DNA from: Camellia lanceoleosa
Taxonomy: Eukaryota > Streptophyta > Magnoliopsida > Ericales > Theaceae
DNA: 64,000 nucleotides
Direction of reading: 5' to 3'
Assembly: GCA_025200525.1 (NCBI GenBank)
Contig: CM045758.1
Location: 2,914,001-2,978,000, forward strand
Below the pieces are notes generated by a model. The model saw nothing but the letters and a program-made list of their open reading frames with translations, was not told the DNA's origin and did no database searches. Shown piece by piece: positions 1-11,900 of this stretch (the stretch's first letter is position 1; each line of letters starts with the position of its first letter). The position numbers and the translations under genes were made by a program.

Positions 1-2519
1 TCAAAATTAAGGTTTTAGCAACATCTGTTATTGTCAAATTTTAGTTCCAAAACTGAATCTAAACATTAGCGTTGGCCAACAGAAAGATACTGTAAACAGA
101 AAGATATGCATCAACTCCGGTTCACCAGAGAAAATGCATTCCAAAGGGACAAATAAACATTGTTGTGTGGAAACCTCAATCTTTGGGGGGTTGTCCCCAC
201 AATGTAATTGGCGGCCCTCACTCTGGGGAATTCATCTAGATACCAAAAAATATTAAACTACGGTTCCGTCAAGTAAACAGGAAAACCGGATGCCAACCAT
301 AACTCATTCTTGCAAAGCCATCTTTTTCAGAGACAATAACTAATTAATTTCTCAAATCAAAATGTCACTCAACAAAAGACAATATGATAATAATTATAAA
401 GGAAATATGTCATAGTTGAACAAAAAGATAAGGAATAAGTGTGCGTATATGCTTTGCTAAAGAAACAACAGGAATTCACATGTAAATGAATAAAAGAAAA
501 TCCAAACTGAAATCAGTAAAAAATAAGAAAAAATAACACTTGCCCTCAATGAACACATTACCACTCTTAAAAAAAAAAAAAATGGATAACGCAAACAGCT
601 TATACATTTTCAAAAACCTTCTTCCCTTATTATAATGTTCATAAACCATTGATACATTTTCAAAAACCTTCGTGTTGGCATTGAAACAAAAAATAATGTT
701 CATAAACACTCTTCATTATTTTTAAATAATTATCACTGACTTGCAACTCATGAAATCACTACCTCTAGTCTTCTTTAAAATATATGTAACTCAAAGAATC
801 CAACCCCCTACAATATGTCATTCACAACTCAAATATACATAAATCTGCATTATAATATAAGGAAAGAGTAATTATACCAATTGAGCTAAACATAAAGCTT
901 CAAAATCACTTGCTTTGATTATTGTCTTCTTTTTTTTTAAAATATTTATTCTATGTCAATAACATAAAATGTACAATATGAATTCACTTTTCTCTTATCT
1001 AAAATTGAAGTGAATTCTGAAGTATACAACCGAAACCCTATAAACTGCTTGCAATCAGTCAACGACTCAAATCTACATAAAGTACCCTTTTTTTTAGCAG
1101 TATAATTAAAAAGAATTCTTTCTCAAAACACCAACCTTCCTTTTTAGCTCATTAACATAACAATTCTCCAAAAAAAATAATAATAAATAAAAGACAATGA
1201 CCCAAAAATCAATACGACATTACAGCATACTCACTTTTATTATTCTTTTTTCAATCACAACTCAAATCTACATAATATGCATCACAATTATAACATACGG
1301 AAAGAGTAATAATACCAACTGAGCTAAACACAGAGCTCCAAAATCACTTGCTTTGATCCTCCATTTTTTTATTTTTTTTTTATATGCCAATAACATAAAA
1401 TATACGACGCCAATTCGTGTGAGTTCAAAACCCTAGTAACTCAAATCTACATAAAGCTTCCTTTTTTGTGCAGTATAATTAAAAAAATCAAAACGTAAAG
1501 AATTCAATTCATTCTCAAAACACCAAACTTCCTTGTTCGCTCATTAACATAAAAATTCTCCATTGGAAAAAAAAGAAAAGAAAAGAAAAGGACAATGACC
1601 CAAAAATCAATACTGACATTACAACTTCAACATAAATGCATACTGACTCCAATTCTATGTCAATAACATAAAATGTACAATGCGATATGGCTTTTTGTAA
1701 TCTAAAATTGAAGCGAGTTCAAGGGTATCGAATCAAAACCCTGGTAACTCAAATCTTAAAGCTTCCTTTTTTTCCTTTCTTTTTTTGTGCAGTATAATTA
1801 ACAAAATCAAAACAAAAAGAATTCAATTCATTCTCAAAACCCCAACCTTCCTTGTTAGCTCATTAACATAAGAATCTTCCATAAACAATAATAATAATAA
1901 AAAAAAACAATAACCCATAAATCAATATCAATATAAATGCCTACTACCTCCATTCTTCTTTTTTTCAATCACAACACAAATCTAAATAAATATGCATAAT
2001 AAATATAATATAAGGAAAGAGTAAATTACCCAATGGAGAGGAACATAGTGCTCAATAACATAAAATAAAATGTACAATTCGAATTGGCTTTCTTGAGATT
2101 AATAAAAAAAAATTGAAGCGAGTTCTAGGGTATCGGAATCGAAACCCTAGAAAATGCTCGGAAGCGAACATAGTATTCATTTTTATTTTTATTTTTCACT
2201 TATAAAAAAAAAATAAAAAAAATGATTACCCCATTCTTAGCTTCAACAGGATGGGCTTCATCATCATCATCAACTCCGGCCGCGGCTCATCATCACCATC
2301 AACAGGATGGGCTGCACTACAATCAAAACCAATTTCACGAATTCAGAGAAAAGAAAAAAAACCAAACCCCCCAATTGAATCCCACAAAAGAAATTTTAAC
2401 AAAGATTGTAATTTTCACAACAGCTTCGAGCTAGAAATCTGAATATCCCCAAGTTCGTTTTCTTTATCATAAGATTTTTCCCGGGAAACAAACAGAACGT
2501 GAGTAGCACTGAGACTGAC
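1..2519 (-). other. Large first intron of the Di19-like gene (left part beyond window)
   Basis: AT-rich non-coding DNA following the exon-1 splice donor at 2519-2518 (minus strand). No exon resembling the Di19 zinc-finger region could be found in it, so the intron is inferred to continue past position 1. It contains degenerate tandem repeats (780-2170) and a short histidine-rich open frame near 2222-2434 that has no coding support. If the exon call is wrong, this stretch is simply intergenic. Confidence 0.5.
780..2170. repeat. Degenerate tandem repeat, units of about 325-440 bp
   Basis: Recurring blocks are visible: the phrase AAATCACTTGCTTTGAT at about 903 and 1343; CAGTATAATTAA followed by a TTCTCAAAACACCAA-type run and CTCATTAACATAA near 1095, 1465 and 1790; AATAACATAAAATGTACAA-type text near 960, 1385, 1660 and 2045; and GAAACCCTA-type endings. 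Spacing varies from about 325 to 440 bp, so the array has been altered by indels. No coding potential. Confidence 0.7.
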
Positions 2520-2583
2520 CAGATCGAGATTGATATCGCCTGGAGGCAGCTAAGAGACGCGTAGTCCACGAATCAGAGTCCAT
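2520..2583 (-). CDS. Di19-like drought-responsive zinc-finger protein, first coding exon only
   Basis: Starting at ATG 2583 the minus strand encodes MDSDSWTTRLLAASRRYQSRS and then a strong donor, G|GTCAGT, at 2520/2519. Di19-family proteins begin MDSDSW..RL..A.RRYQ....SRSD, and the family's first intron splits the codon of the Asp in SRSD, which is the phase seen here (one base carried over). Di19 proteins are small nuclear Cys2/His2 zinc-finger proteins that respond to drought and salt. Compared with relatives about four residues are missing between YQ and SRS. The 5' leader contains a GA/CT tract (about 2670-2692). The zinc fingers lie outside the window, so the identification rests on about 21 residues plus the splice phase; a chance resemblance or a gene remnant remains possible. 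Confidence 0.6.
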
Positions 2584-4112
2584 TGTAAGGAAAGATCGAT
2601 AATTTTGCTTTAAAGATCGAAGGCCTAAAATGGGCGTTGCGCAAGGAGGGGTTGAGGTTTGTGAGGGTGAGAGAGAGAGTGAGAGAGAGAAGGGTAGCGT
2701 CTTCAAGAATGATGTTTGAAATTTGAAATCTGAAAATGTGATCTCTGCCTTTGATTTGTATGGCCTTGAAGTCTCATCTCAGCCCTTGATTTATATGCCA
2801 CATAGACAAATGTCCCATCAACTCCCTTGTTTTGTTATATAGATATATATATATATATCATATAGCACTATCATGTAGCGGCCACAAGCTAAGGAGTATT
2901 AAAATTAATTAGCTAGAATCCAATTCAACAACAACAAAAAAGAAATAGCTTGTTTTAGTTTGCAAGTCCAGGTACACAAAAACAGAGCACAAATATTGCA
3001 AAACTTTCCAATATCCATCAAAGCAGACCTATAAAACACAATATATCAAAGCTACATTTGGAAATTAATAATAAAAACACCATAAATAAAAGGAGAAACA
3101 AGAGTCTAGAACATATATGTGCCTCTTTGGTTAAAAGAGCCCACTGATAGCAACAACCACCCCCGCGTAATATCGCAGAAAGATATTTAACCAAGCAAGC
3201 CAGGATATATATGAAGAAGTTCAAATGATTCCACACTACCTCAATATACTCTTTGCATGAAAACTAATGAAAGGTTTCATGGCAGTGATAGGGGTACCGT
3301 CCGTATCAAAGAAAAAGGCAATACCAACAATAAAAATAAAAATATGATGCCATTAAGGGAAATTGACTAAAGAAAGCTAATATTTTTAAAAACCAGATTA
3401 TTAAGGGCGTCAGATGGCCCAAAACTGCCTCAGTATATTGTACAGAGGTAAGAACATAGGAATATTGCACTTCACTTATAGAAATATGGTGTAGAAAAGC
3501 AATATGGAGACCTTCATGCTATACTTGCAAGGAAATTGACCAAAGAGAGGAATGATGAATATCTGTTGAAATGGTAAAAAAAAAAAAAGAGTACAAGTCG
3601 AGAGGAAACATGCGTCAATATATACAAAGATCCAAATGCCAAAAACAAGTCTCCTCCATGCTCAAAATTAAGTCCCAAATCCAATTGAAGACAATAAGAT
3701 GCTTAAAATTTTAAATATTTTCCTACCTCGTCTCGGCAAATAGACACAGGATTGTCAAAAGATAGGGAGAAAACCCCAAAAAATCAAGCCATGCAAAGAC
3801 CTCTAGAGTTCTAGGTCCAACTTGCTACAAGTGTAACAAACATATTATGCCACAACTTTCCTCAAATTGAACAGAAATCTCAATTTCATTTTAAACCGAC
3901 AAGAAATTTGATAGTTTCAGCAGTACCCACAAATAAATTTTCCTAGCTCATTCGCACCAATAGAATGTAAAAGTCTACAACAGATGCTAGAATCACATAC
4001 TCATACAGAAAAGGAACAGAACGAGTAGAAACAAGATGTAAAACTAGGCAACGCACTAAGAAATGAGACAATGTACAAAAGAAGTTTTCCATTCTCATAC
4101 ATAAACACAAAA
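2584..4112. other. Intergenic region between CLV2 and the Di19-like exon
   Basis: Holds the probable 3' UTR of CLV2 (just below 4113) and the promoter and leader of the Di19-like gene. On the minus strand a CTATATAA TATA-like box sits at about 2837-2844, beside a TA repeat (2841-2857), some 260 bases before the Di19-like ATG. Open frames here, such as 3018-3236 minus, have no recognisable domains. Confidence 0.45.
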
Positions 4113-6398
4113 TTAAACTTTTGTTTGGAGAATGTAGCTTCTAGTTTTAGCAGAGCAAAAGAGAGTTGCGATGCCAACGTAAAAACTAACAAATGCGCTT
4201 ATACTGAATACCCAGAGTGAAATTGGCCCCTCCATTTCTTCTTCAAAAGTCTTTCCTGGCACCACAGGAAGGCTTTTCGTCTGACACCTTTCACCAGGGG
4301 ACTCAACACACAAGTCTGGATTCCCGGCAAATGCTCCTGGAAACCTCCAATACCCTTGTTTCATGGGAACAATTCCAGAAAAACAGTTATACGACAGATT
4401 TAGGAGTGTCAGGTTTCCAAGACTCGATATGTTTTCTGGGATCTGACCCAACAAGGAATTATGTGACAAGTCCAAAGCCCTCAAACTCCACATCTTCTCC
4501 AAACTCGATGGAATCTGACCATCGAGAAAATTGTAGGATAAATTCAGATACTCCAAACCATGTAATCCAAACAGACTGACAGGAATCTCCCCATAGAGTG
4601 AATTATCAGATAAATCGATTCCAACTGCTGAAGATAGATCGTAATCAAAGCTCAACTCATCGACATCAGAAAAAACCACAGAGAGTTTTATCTGCAGATT
4701 CTGCGATGTACCCAACTGTTGGGTAGGTGTTCCGCTGAAGTTACTATTGTTGAACATCAAACTGATGTTAAAGTTGCCATCGGGTATATAGCCAGAGAAC
4801 TTGTTGCCAGAGAGGTCCAATGCTTGAATTACTTGGAATGAGAACAGCCAAGCAGGTAGAGATCCATTGAATTTGTTTCGAGCAAGGGAGATAAACCTAA
4901 GGTTCAACCATTTGGTTATCGCATCATTCAGACCTCCAGAGAGATTGTTGTAGCTGAAATCTACAACCTCCAATGATTTACAGCCGGCCAAGGTTAGTGG
5001 AATCTCCCCAGAAATCTTATTGTTGCTGATATCAAGAATCTTCAAACTATCCAATGCGTCGAGCTCTGGCTGAATTTCACCGGAAAGGTTATTGTTACTT
5101 AGGATCAATGCAAGTAGTTGAAAACAACCAACAATGTTCAAAGGAATTGAACCGGACAGTGAATTGTGTGACAGATCAATCACTTGGAGATAGGTCAAAT
5201 TGCCTATCCTTGCTGGGATTTCACCGGTGAGAAGATTGTGTGAAAGAAACAACACCTGCAAGCTTTTCAATTCTGTTATAGTCAAGGGAATATCACCATA
5301 GAATTGATTGTGAGATAGGTCAAGAAGTACAAGTCCTGACTTCTCCGGAGGTTCTGCAAATTTGCTTGGAAGCTGTCCTGACAAGGCGTTGAAACTCAAG
5401 TCCAAAACAACCAGTTTATCCGAAAAAAGGATTCTAGGAGAAATCTCAAATCTTAACCCATTGAAAGACAGATTCAGCTGTTTCAATTCTTGAAGTGAGG
5501 AAATACAAGAGGGTATTCCTCCCACAATAGAGTTGTTAGCTAAATTGAGAACCGAAATCGATTCAACAGAGGCCAAAAGGCAAGGCAAAGAACCCGAAAG
5601 CAAGTTTGACTCAAGATTGAGATAAACCAAAGGTTGATGGAAATCTCCAAGAGTTCCCCATAAGGTATTGTGTGAGAGATCCAAATACTTGAGTGATTTC
5701 AAGTAATATAAGCTCTCAGGAATTTCACCTCGAAACGAACCGAAACCCAAATCGAGTTTCTCAAGTTTTATAGAAAAATTCCCAATCCAGAGAGGAACAG
5801 TATCATTCAAATCTTTGTTAGTATTGAGGGCAAGCTCAGTTAACTTGCTCAGCCTCGCAAGTGTTCTAGGAACAACACCACTAAACATATTATGGCCAAG
5901 ATCTAGGGTTCTAAGGTTCAAGAGCTTTCCTAAACAAGGTGGGATTGAACCATTAAACCTGTTGTGGGATAAAATTAGGGTTTCAAGCAATGAGAGGTTG
6001 CATAAACTGGGATGAACTGGACCTGACAAATTCATGAGGGTAAGATTGAGTGAAATTACTCGACCGGTCCCAGTCCCGGTCTGGTTCGAGCAGGTGATCC
6101 CAGTCCAGTTTGTGCACTTGGACCCACCACCACCAAGACCCACCAATTCCCAACTGGACAAGAACTGATTTGGATCCTGAAGGTGTGACTTGAACAACAA
6201 CAGTGAAGTTCTGTCTTTTGGGTGAAGAGGAAGATCATCATATCCATTGTTGCTATTATATGTGGAATTAGCAACAGCAAATATAGAAGGTGGATTCAAC
6301 AACAGAAATGGCATTATCAACAATAATAACAGTGGTACTTGATGAAAATTAGGGCTTTTACAGGTCCAGAAAGCTAGAACCACCCATCTTTCTTCCAT
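4113..6398 (-). CDS. CLV2: CLAVATA2 leucine-rich-repeat receptor-like protein
   Basis: Encodes a 761-residue plasma-membrane receptor-like protein without a kinase domain; CLV2 partners the pseudokinase CORYNE/SOL2 and relays CLE-peptide signals in shoot and root meristems. Visible order: hydrophobic signal region about residues 21-45, N-terminal LRR cap with a Cys pair at 95 and 103, about 20 extracellular LRRs of the LxxLxLxxNxLSGxIP type, an island domain about 540-590 that interrupts the LRRs, a C-terminal Cys cap, one transmembrane helix about 726-748, and a short tail ending RSYILQTKV, which is characteristic of CLV2. Many N-glycosylation sequons are present. Start: ATG at 6398; the frame stays open to a TTG at 6437 and an in-frame TGA lies just upstream of it, so 6398 is the first ATG. 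TAA at 4115-4113. The gene has a single coding exon, as known for CLV2, and no lesion is visible. Confidence 0.97.
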   Translation of the reverse strand: MEERWVVLAFWTCKSPNFHQVPLLLLLIMPFLLLNPPSIFAVANSTYNSNNGYDDLPLHPKDRTSLLLFKSHLQDPNQFLSSWELVGLGGGGSKCTNWTGITCSNQTGTGTGRVISLNLTLMNLSGPVHPSLCNLSLLETLILSHNRFNGSIPPCLGKLLNLRTLDLGHNMFSGVVPRTLARLSKLTELALNTNKDLNDTVPLWIGNFSIKLEKLDLGFGSFRGEIPESLYYLKSLKYLDLSHNTLWGTLGDFHQPLVYLNLESNLLSGSLPCLLASVESISVLNLANNSIVGGIPSCISSLQELKQLNLSFNGLRFEISPRILFSDKLVVLDLSFNALSGQLPSKFAEPPEKSGLVLLDLSHNQFYGDIPLTITELKSLQVLFLSHNLLTGEIPARIGNLTYLQVIDLSHNSLSGSIPLNIVGCFQLLALILSNNNLSGEIQPELDALDSLKILDISNNKISGEIPLTLAGCKSLEVVDFSYNNLSGGLNDAITKWLNLRFISLARNKFNGSLPAWLFSFQVIQALDLSGNKFSGYIPDGNFNISLMFNNSNFSGTPTQQLGTSQNLQIKLSVVFSDVDELSFDYDLSSAVGIDLSDNSLYGEIPVSLFGLHGLEYLNLSYNFLDGQIPSSLEKMWSLRALDLSHNSLLGQIPENISSLGNLTLLNLSYNCFSGIVPMKQGYWRFPGAFAGNPDLCVESPGERCQTKSLPVVPGKTFEEEMEGPISLWVFSISAFVSFYVGIATLFCSAKTRSYILQTKV

Positions 6399-6453
6399 GG
6401 TTGGAATGTAAAGATGGGTTTGCGCAAGAACTGTCAAGTGCGAGAATCAGAAG

Positions 6454-6517
6454 CTAAAAACAACAGAAAAGAAAAGAAAAAGCTCAATGGTGAAGTGGGT
6501 TGGTGTCTTTTACAGCA

Positions 6518-6548
<31 letters not shown>

Positions 6549-6573
6549 ACAATGGAATTGGAAAGATCAATAC
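6454..6573 (-). other. CLV2: Probable intron in the CLV2 5' UTR
   Basis: On the minus strand CTATGAG|GTATTG (donor at 6573-6572) is followed 120 bases later by a pyrimidine-rich run ending TTTTTAG|CTTC (acceptor 6455-6454), 55 bases before the ATG. Length and signals fit a short plant intron. The CT dinucleotide run lies inside it. No transcript evidence is available from sequence alone. Confidence 0.5.
6521..6549. repeat. (GA)n microsatellite in the CLV2 leader
   Basis: About 14 uninterrupted GA units on the plus strand (CT on the CLV2 coding strand), inside the probable 5' UTR intron. CT tracts are common near plant transcription starts. Confidence 0.9.
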
Positions 6574-6959
6574 CTCATAGCTGCAACTGTTGAGAGTGAG
6601 AGAAGAAGAATCTTGTTACAGTGGAACAAACATTCTTCTTCCACGAGAACAATTTGCTAAAGTAAGCAACACTTTACTAGCTAAAGAAAAAATTAATAAA
6701 ATAATAATAAGGGTAAATAATAAAAATTAATTAAATAATAATAAAGGGTCAATTTTGAATAATTTTGTTCATTTTACGGTTATAAATTTATGTAAAATAC
6801 AATTTTTTTTCAAAATTTAAAAGAGTACAAATATTTCCAGTTAAATTTTGTCATTTAACAGAGGTTTTCAATAATTTATTCCTTCAAGTATGTTAAAAAA
6901 TTCAATTAACCTCTCAGAATAAATATCTTAGGAACTTTTAATATTGCAACTGTGATTCA

Positions 6960-7079
6960 GACCCCCAGTGAAATCGCACGATGGTGGCGTGTCCCCATGT
7001 TGAAACTCAAAAAAAAAATAAAATAAAATAAAACAATTTTTTTTTTGCCCAATCCAGACACGCCACCTCACTGGGGGTC
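6960..7079. repeat. GC-rich inverted repeat (hairpin) with AT loop
   Basis: GACCCCCAGTGA (6960-6971) and GGTGGCGTGTC (6983-6993) are matched in reverse complement by GACACGCCACC (7057-7067) and TCACTGGGGGTC (7068-7079). The left arm has an 11-nt bulge. The loop is an A/T-rich run. A further GACCCCCAGT follows at 7080-7089. Not a gene terminator in any obvious position; more likely a small foldback insertion. Confidence 0.75.
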
Positions 7080-7270
7080 GACCCCCAGTAGGGGTCCGAA
7101 GCATTTTTGTTAATATTGCTTGAGAAAATAGTTGTACACAACCACGAATCTTCTTGTTACATATGAACACACGAATCAATCTTGCCTATTCTCTATTCAC
7201 TAACAAACCAAAAAAATAAATTTACTTTTTTATGTTTAAATAGAAAAACAAGAAAAATACTATTCAATAT

Positions 7271-7673
7271 GTTTGGTTTTAGTTTTATGAAAATTGAATT
7301 TTTTATTTTTAGTATTTTTTTATTTTTGTGAATATTTTAAAATTTTAAGTAATTTTTTTTTTTTACTTTTTTAAATACATATCACTTAGATATATATAAA
7401 TAGTAAAATATTTTTAAAAATTAATAAATACATAAAAATACAAAAAATGTACTGAATTTTGGTAAATTTTTTATATTTTTGATATTCAGTGAATTTTTTT
7501 GAAATTTTTTTCACAAATATTATATTTTTTATGTGTTTTTATGTTACATGTGTGTAAAAATAAAAATAAAAATTTGCTTAAAATATTTATAAAAAATAGT
7601 GAAAATAAAAAATACGAAAAATAAAAAAATTAAATTTTCTAGAAAAGTAAATTCTAAAAACTAAAACCAACAG
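7271..7673. mobile_element. Foldback MITE-like element
   Basis: Terminal arms GTTTGGTTTTAGTTTT (left) and TGTTGGTTTTAGTTTTTAG (right, reverse complement) continue inward for roughly 80-100 bp as imperfect AT-rich inverted repeats, leaving an AT-rich centre that also partly folds back. About 400 bp, no coding potential, no clear TSD seen. Class uncertain. Confidence 0.6.
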
Positions 7674-8644
7674 ACTGATTTTCACTGGTATGGAGGTTAT
7701 GACATGTATCAACTGTTTGTTCAAACAGTGAAAATTTCTTTGTTTTCTTATTTATTAATTTCATAAATATGAATCTTACTTAATAAATCTACATAAAATA
7801 ATTATAAAATATAAATTTAATAAAAAAATAAACATCTGCATCAATATTTTTTTTCCTACTATATAAAAATGTTATATCATTTTGTGTTGATCACTATGAA
7901 ATACAATTTTTTTATCATGAATTAAAAATATTTTCCACCGAAGCAATCACATTGGAGTGCAATTAATTTTCTTTTGATTAAGAATAAGAGATTATTTTTT
8001 AATCTCGAAACAATGTTTAACACCATTCATCTTATGATATTTGTTTTATTATCATTTTAAATCTTACCTCAATAGTACTAAGTAATAGTTTAAAATAATC
8101 TAAATAAGTATACTTTTTGATTTCTTATGAAATATAAATTAGATATAAGTTAGGTTTAAAATAATATTATAAAGAGATATTGTGACTTAAATAAGATAAT
8201 AATTTTTTTTTAACTTTTTTAAGTTTTGACAAACAAAGCCTAAATAATTTTCCCAGCCCCCTTACCCCAAAAAAGGCCTATTCCTAGGACAAAACATAAA
8301 TCAATCCTGGTCACTCCAATTCAAAATACCAGAACTCAGCAAACTGAGGGCATCTACTAGAAAACAAGAATTTGAGGTGGGGGATTATTGGACTCTTCAT
8401 CAGCCACAGGTTAGGACAACAAAATTTAGAAAGAAAATTTTACAGGGAGTCCAACCAGCTAACTGTATGCATTGCTATTCGGAAAATCTACTCCTATCAC
8501 CACCACTGCTATTTGGAAAATTGTCCCAGACGCCAAGATCATACAACCAATTCAGAAGGTACCTGAGGAAAGATGTGGACACCAACCAAAGCTACAAGCC
8601 TTTTTCCAACATACTTGTATATAGCTGCTCAGACTAAGGGGTAC

Positions 8645-8650
8645 TTTATT
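8645..8650 (-). terminator. Candidate polyadenylation signal of the BZW gene
   Basis: AATAAA on the minus strand about 310 bases downstream of the BZW stop codon (8958). Plant signals are loose, so this is only a plausible position. Confidence 0.35.
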
Positions 8651-8957
8651 GGACTCTAAACCTATGAGAGAAGCAAACACTTCTTTGCAGATACTAACTA
8701 AAGCCACAATCTTTGGTCCAACATATTTGTGTATATGTGGGTAAAATAACAAGCCATAACACACATGCAGAGAGAGAGAGAGTAGTAAAACAGGTTATTT
8801 AAGTGATAAATCATTATGTCTCAAATAAAAAGCATACGTCTAAGAGTATTAAGTTTCTGTTTTTTTTCAAATATAGTAATGGATTACGGATGTTTATCAG
8901 TAGAAATTGATAGCTAATATAATATAACAAGGTTGGCTTCAACAGTGTCAGCCACAT

Positions 8958-11900
8958 TTATTCCTCCTCTTCTGCCTCCTCCAGCCATTTTACAAAGCGC
9001 TCCATCGACTTCACAAAGGCTTGCCTGCAGCATATGGAAATAGTACAATAATAAGCTGCAAGTTCTGTGAGAGAGAGAGAGAGGAAATGAAGGGGACGGC
9101 ATGGAAAAAACTTTAGACTTCAAGCACAACCACCAATCAAGAATTTAGTATTAGTCCAATCTTTTCTTTTTCTTTTTCTTTTTTGGCACCCAAATTGAAC
9201 CATGAATAGAACAATTGTTAACCTGAGCACAAGTCAAGGGCACATGTTGAACATTAAAATAAAAATAAGAACAAAACAGTATCATGATGCCCCCTATACA
9301 AATTTGTCATAGTGGTGATTGGTAATGGCTAAATATATGTGTGTCTAGTGTTAGCAACTCAAGGGGACGATAAAGGATAAAAAATAAAGATAAAGCAAAG
9401 AGAGAATGTGTCAGCTCTTTACTTAGTAAAATGTTTTATTTGTCCTTCTTAGAAGTCCACGTGGTGTGCATGTGGTCAATTTCCTTTAGAATTGCCAACA
9501 AATATTGATGAAAGGGCCACATTACAAGTCACCTCAAACTACAAGATTTTCTTTGTTCAAATTGAAACTGTAAAGACCAAAGTTAAATTTCTCTCAAACT
9601 ACAGGACTACTAGTGTAATAAACCCAATATTATTTCAACTTCAATGATAACAAAAAATCAACAAGAAGGAAAATCAAAATGCATACCTGCCCTTCGGGTT
9701 TGTTCCTTTACGAAACCAGTAAAGAATGGTATCTTCTGCAAGCACATCCTGGTCATATAGAGCTCTCACAATGTCAGGGAACAACTTCATCAGCTTCGCA
9801 TCCTCATAGCATTGGACCTGGACTTTGTACAAGAGTTCCAGCTCAAGCTTCCCGCTGGTGCAAAAGGTATTTAATAAATTTGCCCACATTTTCACCTGAA
9901 CAAGAAAGATATAACCATTAACATTTCAAGCCAGTAAAGCTTCCCCCTTTTCCAAGAAGCAACCCCTCCCACTTGGATGGGACAGACCAAGTGACCAACA
10001 AATAATCCAAAGGAAAATCTCAGTGGAAGGATTACTAGGTAATATGAATGTTCTATTTCTGTCAGAGGGCAATACGAATGTTCTATCATGCTCCATCATA
10101 TTAGCGATCACATTTTAGGGGAAGTAGGCCAACATTTCTATAGGAAGTTTCCAAGTCCATGACATCAACACATTAAAGCAATAACCCATTTATAGGCAAT
10201 ACAACAATATAAATGCATTGTTATATAAATTGTTCACACAAAATAAAAAAAGATTACAGGAAAATTGATTATTTTGATTGCTCATGCTTGAGTCGACATA
10301 GCCTTAAACTCCCAAGCATGGGTCGGTACACATCCTTTTTTCACCATGGAACTTGGGCCATGAACTCTCCTAGAACATAGGCACTAATTTATCTATTTTC
10401 TTCCCCCATCCACTTACATACCACTTGAATTTAGTTTTTACCTTTGAAGTGCAGCATACTTATTCACTCATTATTGGTATTGGTTTTTACAGCAAATATT
10501 CAATCAATACGAGATGACTTTCCTTCATCATGTCTCAATTGGTGCTACATCTCACTTCTCATGCATGCACAAATATATTTCCTTGTATTGCCATGGTAGT
10601 ATGAAACAATAATGGCCTTCCACCAACCAACTTACTAAATCTTCCCTTTCATTTAAATGGCCTTCAGTGACCACACAGCAGGAAACACTTTCTTCAAGTC
10701 ACCCATCTACTACAATATTTACAGGTTACTTAACTCTAAACAATCCTCCTTGTCATATACACCATTAATTCAAAATAATGGGATTCCTGGTCATAATAAG
10801 AGACCACAAAAGCACAAACATTTGAAAATTCATAAATCCAGACTAGACTGACTAACTATATGATAGGCGCCACTCAAAGTTAACATATGAGAATTAAAAT
10901 AAATAAATAAATAAATAATAAAAACTGTATATTTCAGACAATGTACGATACCAATCACATTTTAGTTTTCATTTATTGCACACAATCCAAAGTAAATTTA
11001 GTAACAGGACCAAGAAAAAAATAATCATTAAAAGTGGAATTTATACTGCCTGAATAAATGCAGTGTCAAATAATCATTCCATTGTATCTAATCGGGTTAA
11101 CTATCTTTTGCACCCAAGTAGTTAGATTGATTTTCACTTTGACTTTCCGCATTTAAAAATGTGCAACACTAACAACCCATGATGTATGCAAAAAGAAGTG
11201 AACAACTTTAATAATTCAGCCATGTTCCTTGCCCCAAGAGGATATAATTAACTAACTATAAATTGAAACATCAGCATGTCCATAATCTTGCAAGCACATT
11301 TAATACCATGTAACATAGCCCGAAATTTACCTGTAACCAAACAAAAATAATAAAAACCTTCCCTTTTCTCCGCAAACAATGAATCGAAAAGCACAGAAGA
11401 TTTCAAACATAACTTATACCATAAACCAAGAATTGACACAACAGATTTAGGTTCCATTTAGATAAGTCGATTTGAAATAAGGTATTTAAGGTTAAAGTTT
11501 ATAAATTTGTAAGGAAGATAGCTGTTGGAGGTAGATTGTAATTCTTAAATGGAGGATTGAATAGAGATAGAAAAGGCACATTTTGTTATGCTCCTTGCAC
11601 AAGTAGGATCATTCATGAAAGGATTTCAAATAACTATATTCAACAAGTTATTTCAAATCCATCAATCAACAACTCAAATATATTATTGAAAATCTAGATC
11701 TAAGATATTACATTGATGTAAAGGTTATAATCCTTGAAGTCATTTTGTGCAAATTATGTCAAAGGAGTTTGTACCCAATCTACCCATTCCAAACCCCCAT
11801 CAAATGGGGACTAAACTAGGTGTGGTTTAAATCCAAATAACTGATACTATATTCATTCATTTCAAATCCATAAATCCAAATGTAACTAGATATTTTGTTT

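Larger units (their letters stand above)
6574..8644. other. Intergenic region upstream of CLV2, AT-rich
   Basis: Contains the CLV2 promoter side (6600-6900), a compact hairpin at 6960-7079, a foldback element at 7271-7673, and then AT-rich DNA up to the 3' end of the BZW gene. No coding frame with recognisable protein content was found on either strand. Confidence 0.6.

Noticed and set aside
2222..2434. Histidine/serine-rich plus-strand frame
   Set aside because: Low-complexity, inside a probable intron, no conserved domain.
6399..6437. N-terminal extension of CLV2 to 6437
   Set aside because: The codon at 6437 is TTG, with an in-frame stop just upstream; the first ATG is 6398 and leads directly into the signal sequence.
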